Positions 9,753 through 17,363 of a stretch of DNA of 19,368 bases are shown here, piece after piece. This DNA comes from JANQTF01 sp036835375. Lineage in GTDB: Bacteria; Bacteroidota; Bacteroidia; J057. The notes below the pieces were generated by a model. The model made no database searches, was not told the DNA's origin, and saw nothing but the letters and a program-made list of their open reading frames with translations. How positions within the stretch are numbered: position 1 is the stretch's first letter; each line of letters begins with the position of its first letter. The stretch is taken from assembly GCA_036835375.1 (NCBI GenBank), contig DAITMB010000099.1, positions 1 through 19,368 of the forward strand. The letters run 5' to 3'. The position numbers and the translations under genes were made by a program.

Positions 9753-9769
9753 ATGTTTCAGCGAAACAT
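9753..9769. repeat. Inverted repeat resembling parS, at the FnIII-like gene stop codon
   Basis: ATGTTTC-AGC-GAAACAT has perfect 7-bp arms and a 3-nt centre. It resembles the parS half-sites TGTTTC / GAAACA, but canonical parS has a 4-bp centre. It overlaps the stop codon of the FnIII-like gene and lies about 3 kb from the DnaA-box cluster. It may be only a short hairpin. Confidence 0.3.
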
Positions 9770-10177
9770 CGACTTAATGCTCCCCCAAGTGCGCTGGACG
9801 GAGGTAGGATTGTGAGAGAGAGTCGCTTGAAATTTGTGGATTTGCCCATTGCCGAGGATGACTTGCAGCTCGTAGTGAATTATTTCCGATTGGTTTTTGA
9901 AAATGTCATCATCCAGATATTGGTAGCGCCCCAGTCCATTGGAAGGGATCGTGGCCAAATGAGCGAGAATGGGTTCGTTATTGAACTTACGAAAAACACG
10001 ATATTCCGAAATCCCAGTTTCTGATTGAATCTCCCACTCCAGCACGACGTCGGAGCCAGTCGGAGACAATTGAAAATAATTCAGCAATACCGTTTGAGCG
10101 GATAGCCCAGAATAAGCCCCAATCAGCATGACTGACAAAAAGCACAGGCTCAATATAGTGGTGATCCTTTCTCTCAT
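9758..10177 (-). CDS. Small exported FnIII-like protein
   Basis: The product is 139 aa from ATG 10177. A clear signal peptide (residues 1-28, ending GLSAQ) is followed by one small beta domain with fibronectin-III-like spacing: VVLEWEIQSETGISEYRVFRK, then YQYLDDD and a closing strand HYELQVIL. This pattern is common in Bacteroidota secreted proteins, where such a domain often precedes a sorting signal. The C-terminus instead ends with the basic motif TWGSIKSMFR, not the classical type IX sorting domain. The function is unknown; a binding or adaptor role at the surface or periplasm is inference. The gene lies 55 bp upstream of the TPR cyclase on the same strand, so the two may form one transcript and could work together. 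Confidence 0.75.
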   Translation of the reverse strand: MRERITTILSLCFLSVMLIGAYSGLSAQTVLLNYFQLSPTGSDVVLEWEIQSETGISEYRVFRKFNNEPILAHLATIPSNGLGRYQYLDDDIFKNQSEIIHYELQVILGNGQIHKFQATLSHNPTSVQRTWGSIKSMFR

Positions 10178-10669
10178 GAAATTCTTTACCAGTTAATTCT
10201 AGGCGCTTTGCCCTGCGCCAGGTCTGTTCATGTATTCATGCCAGATTTTTCAGCGCGACTTCCCACAAACACTCTCAAATAACAGAAAAATCCAACTACC
10301 CTACAACATTAGCATCGGATACCCTACTCGAAATTTCCAAAGGCTGATGAATTAATTTCCCTGCTGGAGAATGTGGCCAAGACAATTCCTCATTGGGTCT
10401 TCAATGACGATCTTATCGGCCAAATGGCTGCCTTCATGACGTACATTTCTCTAACCCGGCGAGGATTCACTTCACCCGTTTCGACTGAAATCTCACGAAG
10501 CCACTGTGAGAAATGATGATTCAACTGCAAGGAAATTGAAAGCCCGCTAGGCCGTTTCGCTTAGAAGAACGAGACAAATGGCTCTCTCTGAATTGCTTAA
10601 CATATAGATTCCTTCTCCGGCAAAACATGAGAAGAGGAGAAGAAAGACCTTCAAAAAGTCCGCACGATC
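10178..10669. other. Non-coding stretch upstream of rpmE2
   Basis: There is no supported gene in about 490 bp. A small inverted repeat GGCGC/GCGCC lies at 10202-10219 just upstream of the FnIII-like gene, and CTTCTCC/GGAGAAG at 10612-10642 upstream of the L31 promoter. A 67-codon plus-strand frame free of stops (10313-10516) has no good start and no recognisable product. No tRNA fold or known riboswitch was seen. Confidence 0.5.
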
Positions 10670-10700
10670 TTGGGTGTTTCAATCTTTGCTCCTATATTTG
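10670..10700 (+). promoter_or_regulatory. Promoter of rpmE2
   Basis: TTG (10670-10672), a 20-nt spacer, then TATATTTG (10693-10700): an exact match to the Bacteroidota TTG/TAnnTTTG pattern. The start of transcription is expected near 10707, about 15 nt before ATG 10722, so a longer frame opening at 10674 is not used. Confidence 0.7.
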
Positions 10701-10721
10701 CAGTCCAAAGTTAATCAGGTC

Positions 10722-10979
10722 ATGAAACAAGACATCCATCCTACATACAGAGAAGTCATTTTCAAAGACATCTCTACCGATTTCAGCTTCAAGACCCGCT
10801 CGACCATCCAAACCAAGGATTCGATCGAATGGGAAGACGGGAAGGAATATCCGCTCGTGAAGCTTGAAATTTCGAGTGACTCACACCCCTTCTTCACAGG
10901 AAAGCAGAAGCTTGTCGATACCGCTGGCCGCGTGGACAAGTTCTACAGCCGCTACGGAAACCGCGCAAAAAAGGAATAG
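10722..10979 (+). CDS. rpmE2: 50S ribosomal protein L31, type B
   Basis: The product is 85 aa and matches the L31 type B family closely: MKQDIHPTYREVIFKD at the start, then IEWEDGKEYPLVKLEISS, HPFFTGKQKLVDTAGRVDKF and a basic tail. L31 sits in the central protuberance of the 50S subunit and bridges to 30S. The protein contains no Cys, so it is the zinc-independent form; in other bacteria that form is often induced when zinc is scarce. No Zur-like site was identified. The start is fixed by the family N-terminus and by the promoter 22 bp upstream. A terminator follows only after a 182-nt untranslated stretch. Confidence 0.96.
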   Translation: MKQDIHPTYREVIFKDISTDFSFKTRSTIQTKDSIEWEDGKEYPLVKLEISSDSHPFFTGKQKLVDTAGRVDKFYSRYGNRAKKE

Positions 10980-11161
10980 TAAGTCTCGCTTGGTGGTCTC
11001 CGCTTGCCAATCTCGCGCCCTTATAATTCATGACCACAAGTAGGCGATTCTGCCAATGCGAATAACGCTTGCCTCAGCCGGCACAGTTCTATGACTACAG
11101 TGTTTGAAAAAGCTGGCTGGTGCCGTGTCGTTCACATCGCAATCACCACCATTGACATACG

Positions 11162-11192
11162 AAAGCAGTTTGCGATGGCAGACTGCTTTTTT
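11162..11192 (+). terminator. Rho-independent terminator downstream of rpmE2
   Basis: Stem AAAGCAGT / ACTGCTTT, extended inward by TGC/GCA after one mismatch, with loop GATG, followed by a six-T run. It lies 32 bp before the GlmU-like start, so that gene is either reached by read-through or has a promoter I cannot see. Confidence 0.8.
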
Positions 11193-11223
11193 CTTTTCAA
11201 AAGGATTCTGAATCAGTCGTCCC

Positions 11224-12444
11224 ATGAAAATTCCTCTCCTGCTTTGCGAAGATGACAGACGGCTGGATCTTCTTCCCTTTACCTTTACCCGGCCCGTATG
11301 GGATCTCCGCTTTGGGATTTTCACGCAACGGGAACGATGGGAAGCTTGGATTGGAGAAGACATGTATTGCCTCGCCAGCGGCTACCTGGCCCCCTTATTT
11401 CATCATCTTCCTACGTCGCAGCGGGTCATCACAGTGAACAGCGGCCTCATCCCCGACCTGGAATGCCTGCGAATGATCGCCGAATTGGGTCCGGACGAAT
11501 GGATTTTGACCCAGGGTGGGGATTGGCTGGCAGCGAATGTGCAGCTGAAAGCTATTTCCGCTCACTCACAGCCCCTCAATGTAGCTTTTTGGGAAGCACT
11601 GAACCTCCACCGCCAGACCTGCCTTCATCAACCTTTGTCCTTCCGGTTCCCCGAAGATCTTTTTCGGCTCAACGGCGACTTGATCCGACTGGATTTTCCC
11701 TACGCATGCGCGCAAGCACCAGCACAGCTGCTCCGCGACCCCCACACACGGGTCTATGGTGCTGACAATCTGTACTTGGCGCCTGGCGCTAAGGTTCGTG
11801 CAGCGATTCTCAATGCCGAAGACGGACCGATCTATCTCGGCCCTGACTCGCTCGTGTCGGAAGGAGCGATCATCGCACGCACCCACGCCTTGTGCGCAAA
11901 TGCCACGGTGGCCATGGGCGCCAAACTTCGCGGTGATACGACCGTCGGTCCCTGGTCGAAGGTGGGCGGTGAAGTCGGCAATTCGGTCATCATGGGATTT
12001 TCCAACAAAGGCCACGAAGGCTACCTCGGCAACTCGGTGATCGGCCACTGGTGCAACCTCGGTGCGGACACGAACACCTCCAACCTCAAAAATAACTATG
12101 CCGAAGTAAGGCTTTGGCACTACCCCAGCGGCGGATTTCGCCGGACAGGACTCCAATTTTGTGGCTTGATGATGGCCGATCACAGCAAATGCGGGATCAA
12201 TACCATGTTCAATACTGGTACAGTCGTAGGGGTGTCTGCGAACATTTTTGGAGCGGGTTTTCCGCGCAATTTTGTGCCTTCTTTTTCTTGGGGTGGCGTG
12301 GCAGGCTTCACGACCTACCAGTTTGCGAAGGCCCTCGAAGTCGCCAAAATGGTCAAGGAACGCCGGGGAGAAGTCTTGTCAGAGGCCGAAATAGCTGTAA
12401 TGCAAGCTGTCTTTGACCTCACAGCTCCCTATCGAAAAGGGTGA
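11224..12444 (+). CDS. GlmU-like sugar-1-phosphate nucleotidylyltransferase/acetyltransferase
   Basis: The product is 406 aa. It matches the alternative GlmU family of Bacteroidota (TIGR03991 type), thought to replace GlmU in making UDP-GlcNAc for peptidoglycan and LPS. The N-terminus (MKIPLLLCEDDRRLDLLPFTFTRPVWDLR) is the family signature and stands in for the usual pyrophosphorylase domain; the classical GlmU loop LAAGxGTRM is not present. A left-handed beta-helix with hexapeptide-like turns covers about 180-345, including the conserved block KGHEGYLGNSVIGHWCNLG (262-280) and NTSNLKNNY. ATG 11224 starts the signature directly. The enzyme should be cytoplasmic. tpiA follows 126 bp downstream on the same strand with its own likely promoter. 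The bifunctional role is known for the family only by inference. Confidence 0.9.
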   Translation: MKIPLLLCEDDRRLDLLPFTFTRPVWDLRFGIFTQRERWEAWIGEDMYCLASGYLAPLFHHLPTSQRVITVNSGLIPDLECLRMIAELGPDEWILTQGGDWLAANVQLKAISAHSQPLNVAFWEALNLHRQTCLHQPLSFRFPEDLFRLNGDLIRLDFPYACAQAPAQLLRDPHTRVYGADNLYLAPGAKVRAAILNAEDGPIYLGPDSLVSEGAIIARTHALCANATVAMGAKLRGDTTVGPWSKVGGEVGNSVIMGFSNKGHEGYLGNSVIGHWCNLGADTNTSNLKNNYAEVRLWHYPSGGFRRTGLQFCGLMMADHSKCGINTMFNTGTVVGVSANIFGAGFPRNFVPSFSWGGVAGFTTYQFAKALEVAKMVKERRGEVLSEAEIAVMQAVFDLTAPYRKG

Positions 12445-12505
12445 AGGCGGCGACCAACCCAGCCATTCAACCCCACTTTCCTTTCCTGCAAATCGGACAC
12501 GTTCC

Positions 12506-12536
12506 TTTGAAAGTCAAGGAAACCAAGCCAAATTTG
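12506..12536 (+). promoter_or_regulatory. Probable promoter of tpiA
   Basis: TTTG (12506-12509), a 19-nt spacer, then CAAATTTG (12529-12536), one mismatch from TAnnTTTG. It would give a leader of about 28 nt to ATG 12571. Confidence 0.45.
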
Positions 12537-12570
12537 CCAGCTACCTCCTTTCACTTACAATGACGATCTC

Positions 12571-13335
12571 ATGCGCAAAAAAATCGCTGCTGGCAACTGG
12601 AAAATGAACCTTACGGCCCTCGAGGCCCAGACCCTCACCAGTGAAATCACCACCATGGTGCAGGCCGAATATTCAGGGCAGGCAGAAGTGCTGTTTGCTC
12701 CGCCATTTCCCTACCTGTCTCTGGTACAGCACCTTTTGAAGGGGGTCACAGGGTTTCATTTGGCTGCACAGAACATGCATCAGGCGGACAGTGGCGCCTA
12801 CACGGGAGAAGTGTCTGCGGCTATGCTCCAGTCCCTCGGAGTGACGCACGTGCTGATCGGACATTCTGAGAGAAGGCAGTATTTTGGAGAAAACAATGTG
12901 TTGCTCGCCGAAAAAATTGACCAAGCCCTCAAGTATGGCCTTGTGCCTGTGTATTGCTTGGGTGAGACACTGGAGCAGCGCGAATCTGGCGAGACCCTTC
13001 AGGTAAATCGCGAGCAGCTTCAAGGCGGTCTGTTCCACCTTTCTCCAGCTGATTTTGCCAAAGTCATCCTCGCCTACGAGCCTGTGTGGGCCATTGGAAC
13101 AGGAAAGACAGCCAGCCCGGAGCAAGCGCAAGAGGTGCACGCATTTTTGAGAGCCGAAGTGGCTGCTCAATATGGCGAAGCCCTCGCCGATGACTGCACG
13201 ATCCTCTACGGCGGCAGTGTCAAAGCAGACAATGCAAAAGTGTTATTTGGTCAGCCTGACATTGATGGCGGCCTCGTGGGTGGAGCCAGCCTCAAGTCAC
13301 GGGAATTCACCGAAATCATCAAGGCGCTCCCTTAA
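12571..13335 (+). CDS. tpiA: Triosephosphate isomerase
   Basis: TIM-barrel enzyme of 254 aa, the usual length, interconverting dihydroxyacetone phosphate and glyceraldehyde 3-phosphate in glycolysis and gluconeogenesis. All catalytic residues are visible: Asn9 and Lys11 in AGNWKMN, His98 in IGHSERR, and Glu170 in AYEPVWAIGTGKTA, which runs into the flexible loop 6. The phosphate-binding YGGSV and the C-terminal GGASL are also present. The start is fixed by the family N-terminus. It is convergent with the aspartoacylase-like gene, with a strong stem-loop between them. Together with glpK it links glycerol use to glycolysis. Confidence 0.98.
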   Translation: MRKKIAAGNWKMNLTALEAQTLTSEITTMVQAEYSGQAEVLFAPPFPYLSLVQHLLKGVTGFHLAAQNMHQADSGAYTGEVSAAMLQSLGVTHVLIGHSERRQYFGENNVLLAEKIDQALKYGLVPVYCLGETLEQRESGETLQVNREQLQGGLFHLSPADFAKVILAYEPVWAIGTGKTASPEQAQEVHAFLRAEVAAQYGEALADDCTILYGGSVKADNAKVLFGQPDIDGGLVGGASLKSREFTEIIKALP

Positions 13336-13362
13336 GGATCTTTTGCCTTACGCTCCTGATAA

Positions 13363-13401
13363 CAAGGCCCATTGTCCCGAATAAAGAGACGATGGGCCTT
13401 G
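13363..13401. terminator. Strong stem-loop between convergent tpiA and the M14-like gene
   Basis: A 14-bp stem CAAGGCCCATTGTC / GACGATGGGCCTTG (one G-T pair) with an 11-nt loop lies between two convergent genes. Neither strand has a proper T-tract after it, so it may act as an mRNA 3'-end stabiliser as much as a terminator. Confidence 0.6.
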
Positions 13402-13456
13402 GTGCTTCTGCCGAGTTGCGATAGATGCAAAGGAGAAGTTAAAAAAACTTTTCAGC

Positions 13457-14386
13457 TCACACCGGAGGGGTATCCAGGTCTTCGATGATAAAAAATCCAT
13501 CCTTGCCCTGTGACTGATACAGGGGCATGAGCATACGCCCATCCACTGGAGAAAAAATCTCGCCCCGAAGATCAAAGGCGATGGGCTGCCCCAAGCTCAC
13601 TGGCTGAAAATTGGTGAAGCCCGGAATCATGCTGAACTCACTTCCTTCTTCCACTTCGTGCCGATGAATGACCTGCTGATAGTGAGATAGACCTTGGGAA
13701 ACATCGCGCAGCACTTGGAGGTGATCTTCCCATCTGGGAACGTCGGCAGACCGAAGACATCCCACAGAGGCCAGCAGCAACCAGATGGCGGCTTCATGCC
13801 GATCGACCGAACCGGGATCGTCGTGCTGTCCTGATTCGAAGGCCATGCCAATCATGCCATGCTCTTCAAAGTAGCGGTTGGTGGTCTGTGCCAGAGATTC
13901 TGTGAGCCCAAAAATCATGGGTACAGGCAGGCATTCGGCTAAGGCGCGATGTGTAGCTTGGTGGCCCACGATCGAGAAAGCACCGCCAAAAGCAGAGGTC
14001 GTATGAAGGTCTACGTAGAACTGTGGGTGAAATGGTGCCTCACGAACCGCTTGCAAGTAAGCCACCAATTCTACCAATTCCTGCTCTTCTACGTTTCGCT
14101 GCGAAGCCTCCAAGCCCAAGATTCGCTCGACCTCAACACGGGACCACAGCCGATTCAGGTCGGTATCCACGTATCGCTGCTGCTGGGACAAAGCGGGGAT
14201 GTTACCCATAAGGCCAATGAATCTTCCATGAAATGGCGGATCCAACTGCTTGAGTTGGATGAACACCCGCTCCAGCGCCAGAATACCTGCTGGCTCATTG
14301 CCATGTATCCCCGCTAGGAAGCAAATCAAGGGGCCTTGCGCTTCGCTTCCCCATGAGACCAGTACCCGTTCAGATTTTTTCAACAT
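13457..14386 (-). CDS. Succinylglutamate desuccinylase/aspartoacylase-family zinc hydrolase
   Basis: The product is 309 aa, an M14-like metallohydrolase that cleaves an N-acyl amide bond; the exact acyl-amino acid is unknown. Zinc ligands are His28 and Glu31 in GIHGNEPAG and His128 in VDLHTT. Asp76-Leu-Asn78-Arg79 (DLNR) is the substrate carboxylate clamp, and Glu184 in FESGQH is the catalytic base. The C-terminal beta domain (about 240-309, including GEIFSPVDGRMLMPLYQ) is typical. There is no signal peptide, so it is cytoplasmic. No arginine-succinyltransferase (ast) genes are nearby, which argues against a dedicated AST pathway. ATG 14386 is the only plausible start. Confidence 0.9.
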   Translation of the reverse strand: MLKKSERVLVSWGSEAQGPLICFLAGIHGNEPAGILALERVFIQLKQLDPPFHGRFIGLMGNIPALSQQQRYVDTDLNRLWSRVEVERILGLEASQRNVEEQELVELVAYLQAVREAPFHPQFYVDLHTTSAFGGAFSIVGHQATHRALAECLPVPMIFGLTESLAQTTNRYFEEHGMIGMAFESGQHDDPGSVDRHEAAIWLLLASVGCLRSADVPRWEDHLQVLRDVSQGLSHYQQVIHRHEVEEGSEFSMIPGFTNFQPVSLGQPIAFDLRGEIFSPVDGRMLMPLYQSQGKDGFFIIEDLDTPPV

Positions 14387-14476
14387 GACTACGCTCCCCT
14401 TCGATCACGAAAGATAGCAATTCTGCCCGATGCTGCGAAAGTCCCGAAGGTCTGCTGCCTAGGTGATAAAACGCAA

Positions 14477-14502
14477 CAAGGCGCTCCTTTCGAAGCGCCT
14501 TG
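14477..14502 (-). terminator. Terminator of the sdhCAB operon
   Basis: A perfect 9-bp stem CAAGGCGCT / AGCGCCTTG with an 8-nt loop lies 34 nt after the sdhB stop. On the minus strand it is followed by TTGCGTTTTATC, a loose T-tract. Confidence 0.7.
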
Positions 14503-14535
14503 CAATGGGTTCGTAGAGTGTACCGGGCGATCCAA

Positions 14536-15294
14536 TCAGGCCACGCTGGTCTCGGAGACAATTTTGGATTTGTAAAAATCCGCGTTCATCCACGTGATAT
14601 TGGTGATAGAAATGCCTTTGGGGCACTGAGCTTCGCAGGCGCCGGTATTGGTGCAATTGCCAAATCCCGCATCATCCATGGCCTTAACCATTTTCTGGAC
14701 ACGGCGCATGCGCTCGGGTTGCCCCTGTGGAAGCACACCGAGGTGAGCGACTTTGGCAGAGACGAAGAGCATTGCAGACGCATTTTTGCACGACGCTACG
14801 CAAGCTCCACAACCGATGCACTCCGCAGCATTCATCGCGCGATCGGCGACTGCTGTGCTCACCGGAATCTCATTGGCATCAGGCGCAGAGCCGGTGTTGA
14901 CAGAGATGAACCCCCCTGCCTGAACAATGTCGTCGAAAGCGCTGCGATCTACCATCAAGTCCTTGATCACGGGGAACGCCTTGGCTCTCCATGGTTCGAC
15001 ATAGATGGTGTCGCCATCCTGAAAGCTCCGCATATGGAGCTGACAAGTGGTGGTGCGGCGGCTGGGTCCGTGGGCCATGCCGTTGATGACAAGGCCGCAA
15101 GATCCGCAGATCCCTTCTCGGCAGTCGTGGTCAAATACCACGGGTTCTTGTCCCTTCCCGATGAGCTCTTCGTTGAGTACATCAAGCATCTCCAGAAATG
15201 ACATTTCGGGAAATACATTTTCTATTTCGTAGTCCACCATTTTGCCGGGCTCTTGTGGACCTTTTTGACGCCAGATTTTGAGCTTTATATTCAT
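14536..15294 (-). CDS. sdhB: Succinate dehydrogenase/fumarate reductase iron-sulfur subunit
   Basis: The product is 252 aa from ATG 15294. It passes electrons from the SdhA flavin through three Fe-S clusters to the membrane subunit. The N-terminal ferredoxin domain has [2Fe-2S] ligands Cys58, Cys63, Cys66 and Cys84 (CREGICGSCG then TTTC). The C-terminal domain has CIGCGACVASC (159-169) and C214-TNTGAC220-EAQC224-P for the [4Fe-4S] and [3Fe-4S] clusters. The last motif, NTGACEAQCPKGI, is of the type B (Bacteroidota/Epsilonproteobacteria-like) kind. The frame is open another 61 codons upstream, overlapping sdhA, but MNIKLKIWRQ is the family start. It is the last gene of the sdhCAB operon, 89 bp after sdhA. 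Confidence 0.97.
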   Translation of the reverse strand: MNIKLKIWRQKGPQEPGKMVDYEIENVFPEMSFLEMLDVLNEELIGKGQEPVVFDHDCREGICGSCGLVINGMAHGPSRRTTTCQLHMRSFQDGDTIYVEPWRAKAFPVIKDLMVDRSAFDDIVQAGGFISVNTGSAPDANEIPVSTAVADRAMNAAECIGCGACVASCKNASAMLFVSAKVAHLGVLPQGQPERMRRVQKMVKAMDDAGFGNCTNTGACEAQCPKGISITNITWMNADFYKSKIVSETSVA

Positions 15295-15383
15295 TGTTGT
15301 AAACGATGTGATGAGTGCCTGTGAAGAAGCGCGAAGGTCTTGGCCAGCGATTACTTCTACACAAAAATGAGGTTCAAGAGAGG

Positions 15384-17321
15384 CTATTTGTAAGAGCGGG
15401 TTTTCAACTCCACGTATTCGAACTGTAGGTCTTCCTTCAGCATGATGGACTGCTGGTTGTTTCCTTGGTACTGCCATGCACCGACGAAAGCAAACTCATC
15501 ATCACGGCGAAGTGCCTCACCTTCTGCGCTTTGGTATTCTTCTCGGAAGTGTCCCCCACAAGATTCTTCGCGCTGCATGGCGTCGTCGATCATGAGTTCT
15601 CCCAACTCGAGAAAGTCTGCCACACGATAGGCTTTCTGTAGCTCAGTGTTGAATTCATTGTCACCGCCCGGCACCCGCACTTCTTTCCAGAATTCTGCGC
15701 GAAGGTCCTGGACCATCTTCTTGGCTTTATGAAGTCCATCGTAGTTTCTGGCCATCCCGCAGTAATCCCACATGATTTTTCCGAGCTCTTTGTGAATACT
15801 ATCCACTGAGCGCGAACCATTGTTGTTTAGCAGGGTCTTGATTTCATTTTCTACCGCCTGCTCTGATTCCTGGAAAGCCGGATGATCAACACTCGGATGG
15901 TCAGACATGGACTGCGTCGCAAGATAGTCACCAATGGTGAAGGGCAACACGAAGTAGCCGTCGGCCAGACCTTGCATGAGCGCTGAAGCTCCCAAGCGAT
16001 TGGCACCATGATCGGAGAAATTAGCTTCTCCCAGCGAATACAGCCCGGGGATGTTGGTCATGAGGTTGTAATCCACCCATAGACCGCCCATTGTGTAGTG
16101 CACGGCTGGGAATATCTTCATCGGAGTGGAATAAGGATCTTCCGCCACGATGCGCTCATACATTTCGAAGAGGTTGCCGTATCGGGCTTCAACCACATTT
16201 TTTCCGAGGCGCTCGATGGCTTCGGCAAAATCAAGGTACACGGCCTCGCCATCAGGCACAACACTGCGGCCTTCGTCAGTGACATACTTCGCATTGCGGC
16301 TGGCCACGTCTCGGGGCACGAGGTTCCCAAAGGAAGGATAGCGACGCTCAAGGTAGTAGTCGCGCTCACTTTCTGGTACTTCTTTGGGCTTCAACTGCCC
16401 AGAACGCACCTTTTCCGCCATGTCATGAGACTTCGGCACCCACACCCGCGCATCGTTTCTGAGCGACTCAGACATCAGGGTGAGCTTGGACTGATAGTCG
16501 CCGTGAACCGGGATACAGGTAGGGTGAATCTGTACGTAGCAAGGATTGGCAAACAAGGCCCCCTTGCGGTGCGCCCGCCACGCTGCGGACACGTTGGAAT
16601 TCATAGCATTGGTGGAGAGGAAGTACACATTGCTGTAACCTCCGGTTGCCAGCACCACAGCATCTGCGGCGAAACGCTCCAACTTCCCAGTCACGAGATT
16701 CTTGGAGATCACGCCTTTGGCGTGGCCATCAATCATGACGATGTCGAGCACTTCGTGGCGGGCGTGGTTTTGGACGTTGCCCAACCCGATCTGACGGCTC
16801 AGCGCTGAGTATGCACCCAGCAACAACTGCTGGCCTGTCTGACCGCGTGCGTAAAAAGTGCGGGAAACTTGTGCACCCCCAAAAGACCGATTATCGAGGT
16901 AACCACCGTATTCCCGGGCAAAAGGCACGCCCTGAGCGACTGCCTGGTCGATGATGTTGACAGAGACCTGCGCCAAGCGATAGACGTTGGCTTCGCGCGA
17001 GCGATAGTCTCCACCCTTGATGGTATCATAAAACAAGCGATAGATTGAATCGCCATCGTTCTGGTAATTTTTCGCCGCATTGATCCCGCCTTGGGCCGCA
17101 ATCGAATGTGCCCGGCGCGGGCTGTCCTGAAAGTGAAACGTCGTCACTTTGTACCCAAGCTCAGCCAGAGAGGCTGCAGCCGAGGCACCAGCCAGTCCTG
17201 TACCCACCACAGCGATTCTGAATTTGCGCTTGTTCGCGGGGTTGACCAGCTTGATGTTGAATTTATGGTTGTCCCACTTATCGGCGAGTGCGCCGGATGG
17301 AATTTTTGCGTCTAATTTCAT
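15384..17321 (-). CDS. sdhA: Succinate dehydrogenase/fumarate reductase flavoprotein subunit
   Basis: The product is 645 aa from ATG 17321; a TTG at 17345 would add eight residues. It oxidises succinate to fumarate (or the reverse) on the cytoplasmic face. The Rossmann motif VVGTGLAGASAA (about 38-49) binds FAD, and His72 in RAHSIAAQGG is the site of covalent FAD attachment. The active-site blocks HPTCIP, RNDARVWVP and NLVPRDVASR are present, as is the C-terminal HYTMGGLWVDYN then GEANFSDHGANRLGASAL. The length of about 645 aa is typical of type B enzymes that pair with a single di-heme cytochrome. It lies 42 bp downstream of sdhC and is translated from the same transcript. Confidence 0.98.
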   Translation of the reverse strand: MKLDAKIPSGALADKWDNHKFNIKLVNPANKRKFRIAVVGTGLAGASAAASLAELGYKVTTFHFQDSPRRAHSIAAQGGINAAKNYQNDGDSIYRLFYDTIKGGDYRSREANVYRLAQVSVNIIDQAVAQGVPFAREYGGYLDNRSFGGAQVSRTFYARGQTGQQLLLGAYSALSRQIGLGNVQNHARHEVLDIVMIDGHAKGVISKNLVTGKLERFAADAVVLATGGYSNVYFLSTNAMNSNVSAAWRAHRKGALFANPCYVQIHPTCIPVHGDYQSKLTLMSESLRNDARVWVPKSHDMAEKVRSGQLKPKEVPESERDYYLERRYPSFGNLVPRDVASRNAKYVTDEGRSVVPDGEAVYLDFAEAIERLGKNVVEARYGNLFEMYERIVAEDPYSTPMKIFPAVHYTMGGLWVDYNLMTNIPGLYSLGEANFSDHGANRLGASALMQGLADGYFVLPFTIGDYLATQSMSDHPSVDHPAFQESEQAVENEIKTLLNNNGSRSVDSIHKELGKIMWDYCGMARNYDGLHKAKKMVQDLRAEFWKEVRVPGGDNEFNTELQKAYRVADFLELGELMIDDAMQREESCGGHFREEYQSAEGEALRRDDEFAFVGAWQYQGNNQQSIMLKEDLQFEYVELKTRSYK

Positions 17322-17363
17322 ATCGGTATCCAGTAAAAAATTCAAAGAATGTCAAGGGGAAGC

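Noticed and set aside
10313..10516. 67-codon stop-free plus-strand stretch
   Set aside because: No suitable start near its beginning and no recognisable family; the length is not unusual by chance.
10980..11160. Possible tRNA or known riboswitch after rpmE2
   Set aside because: No acceptor-stem pairing, TTC arm or CCA end, and no known riboswitch core was seen.
11566..12183. 205-codon minus-strand open frame
   Set aside because: Antisense shadow of the GlmU-like gene.
14500..15201. 233-codon plus-strand open frame
   Set aside because: It lies antisense to sdhB, whose Fe-S motifs are intact; it is a shadow of a real gene.
16098..16808. 236-codon plus-strand open frame
   Set aside because: Antisense shadow of sdhA, with no recognisable protein features.
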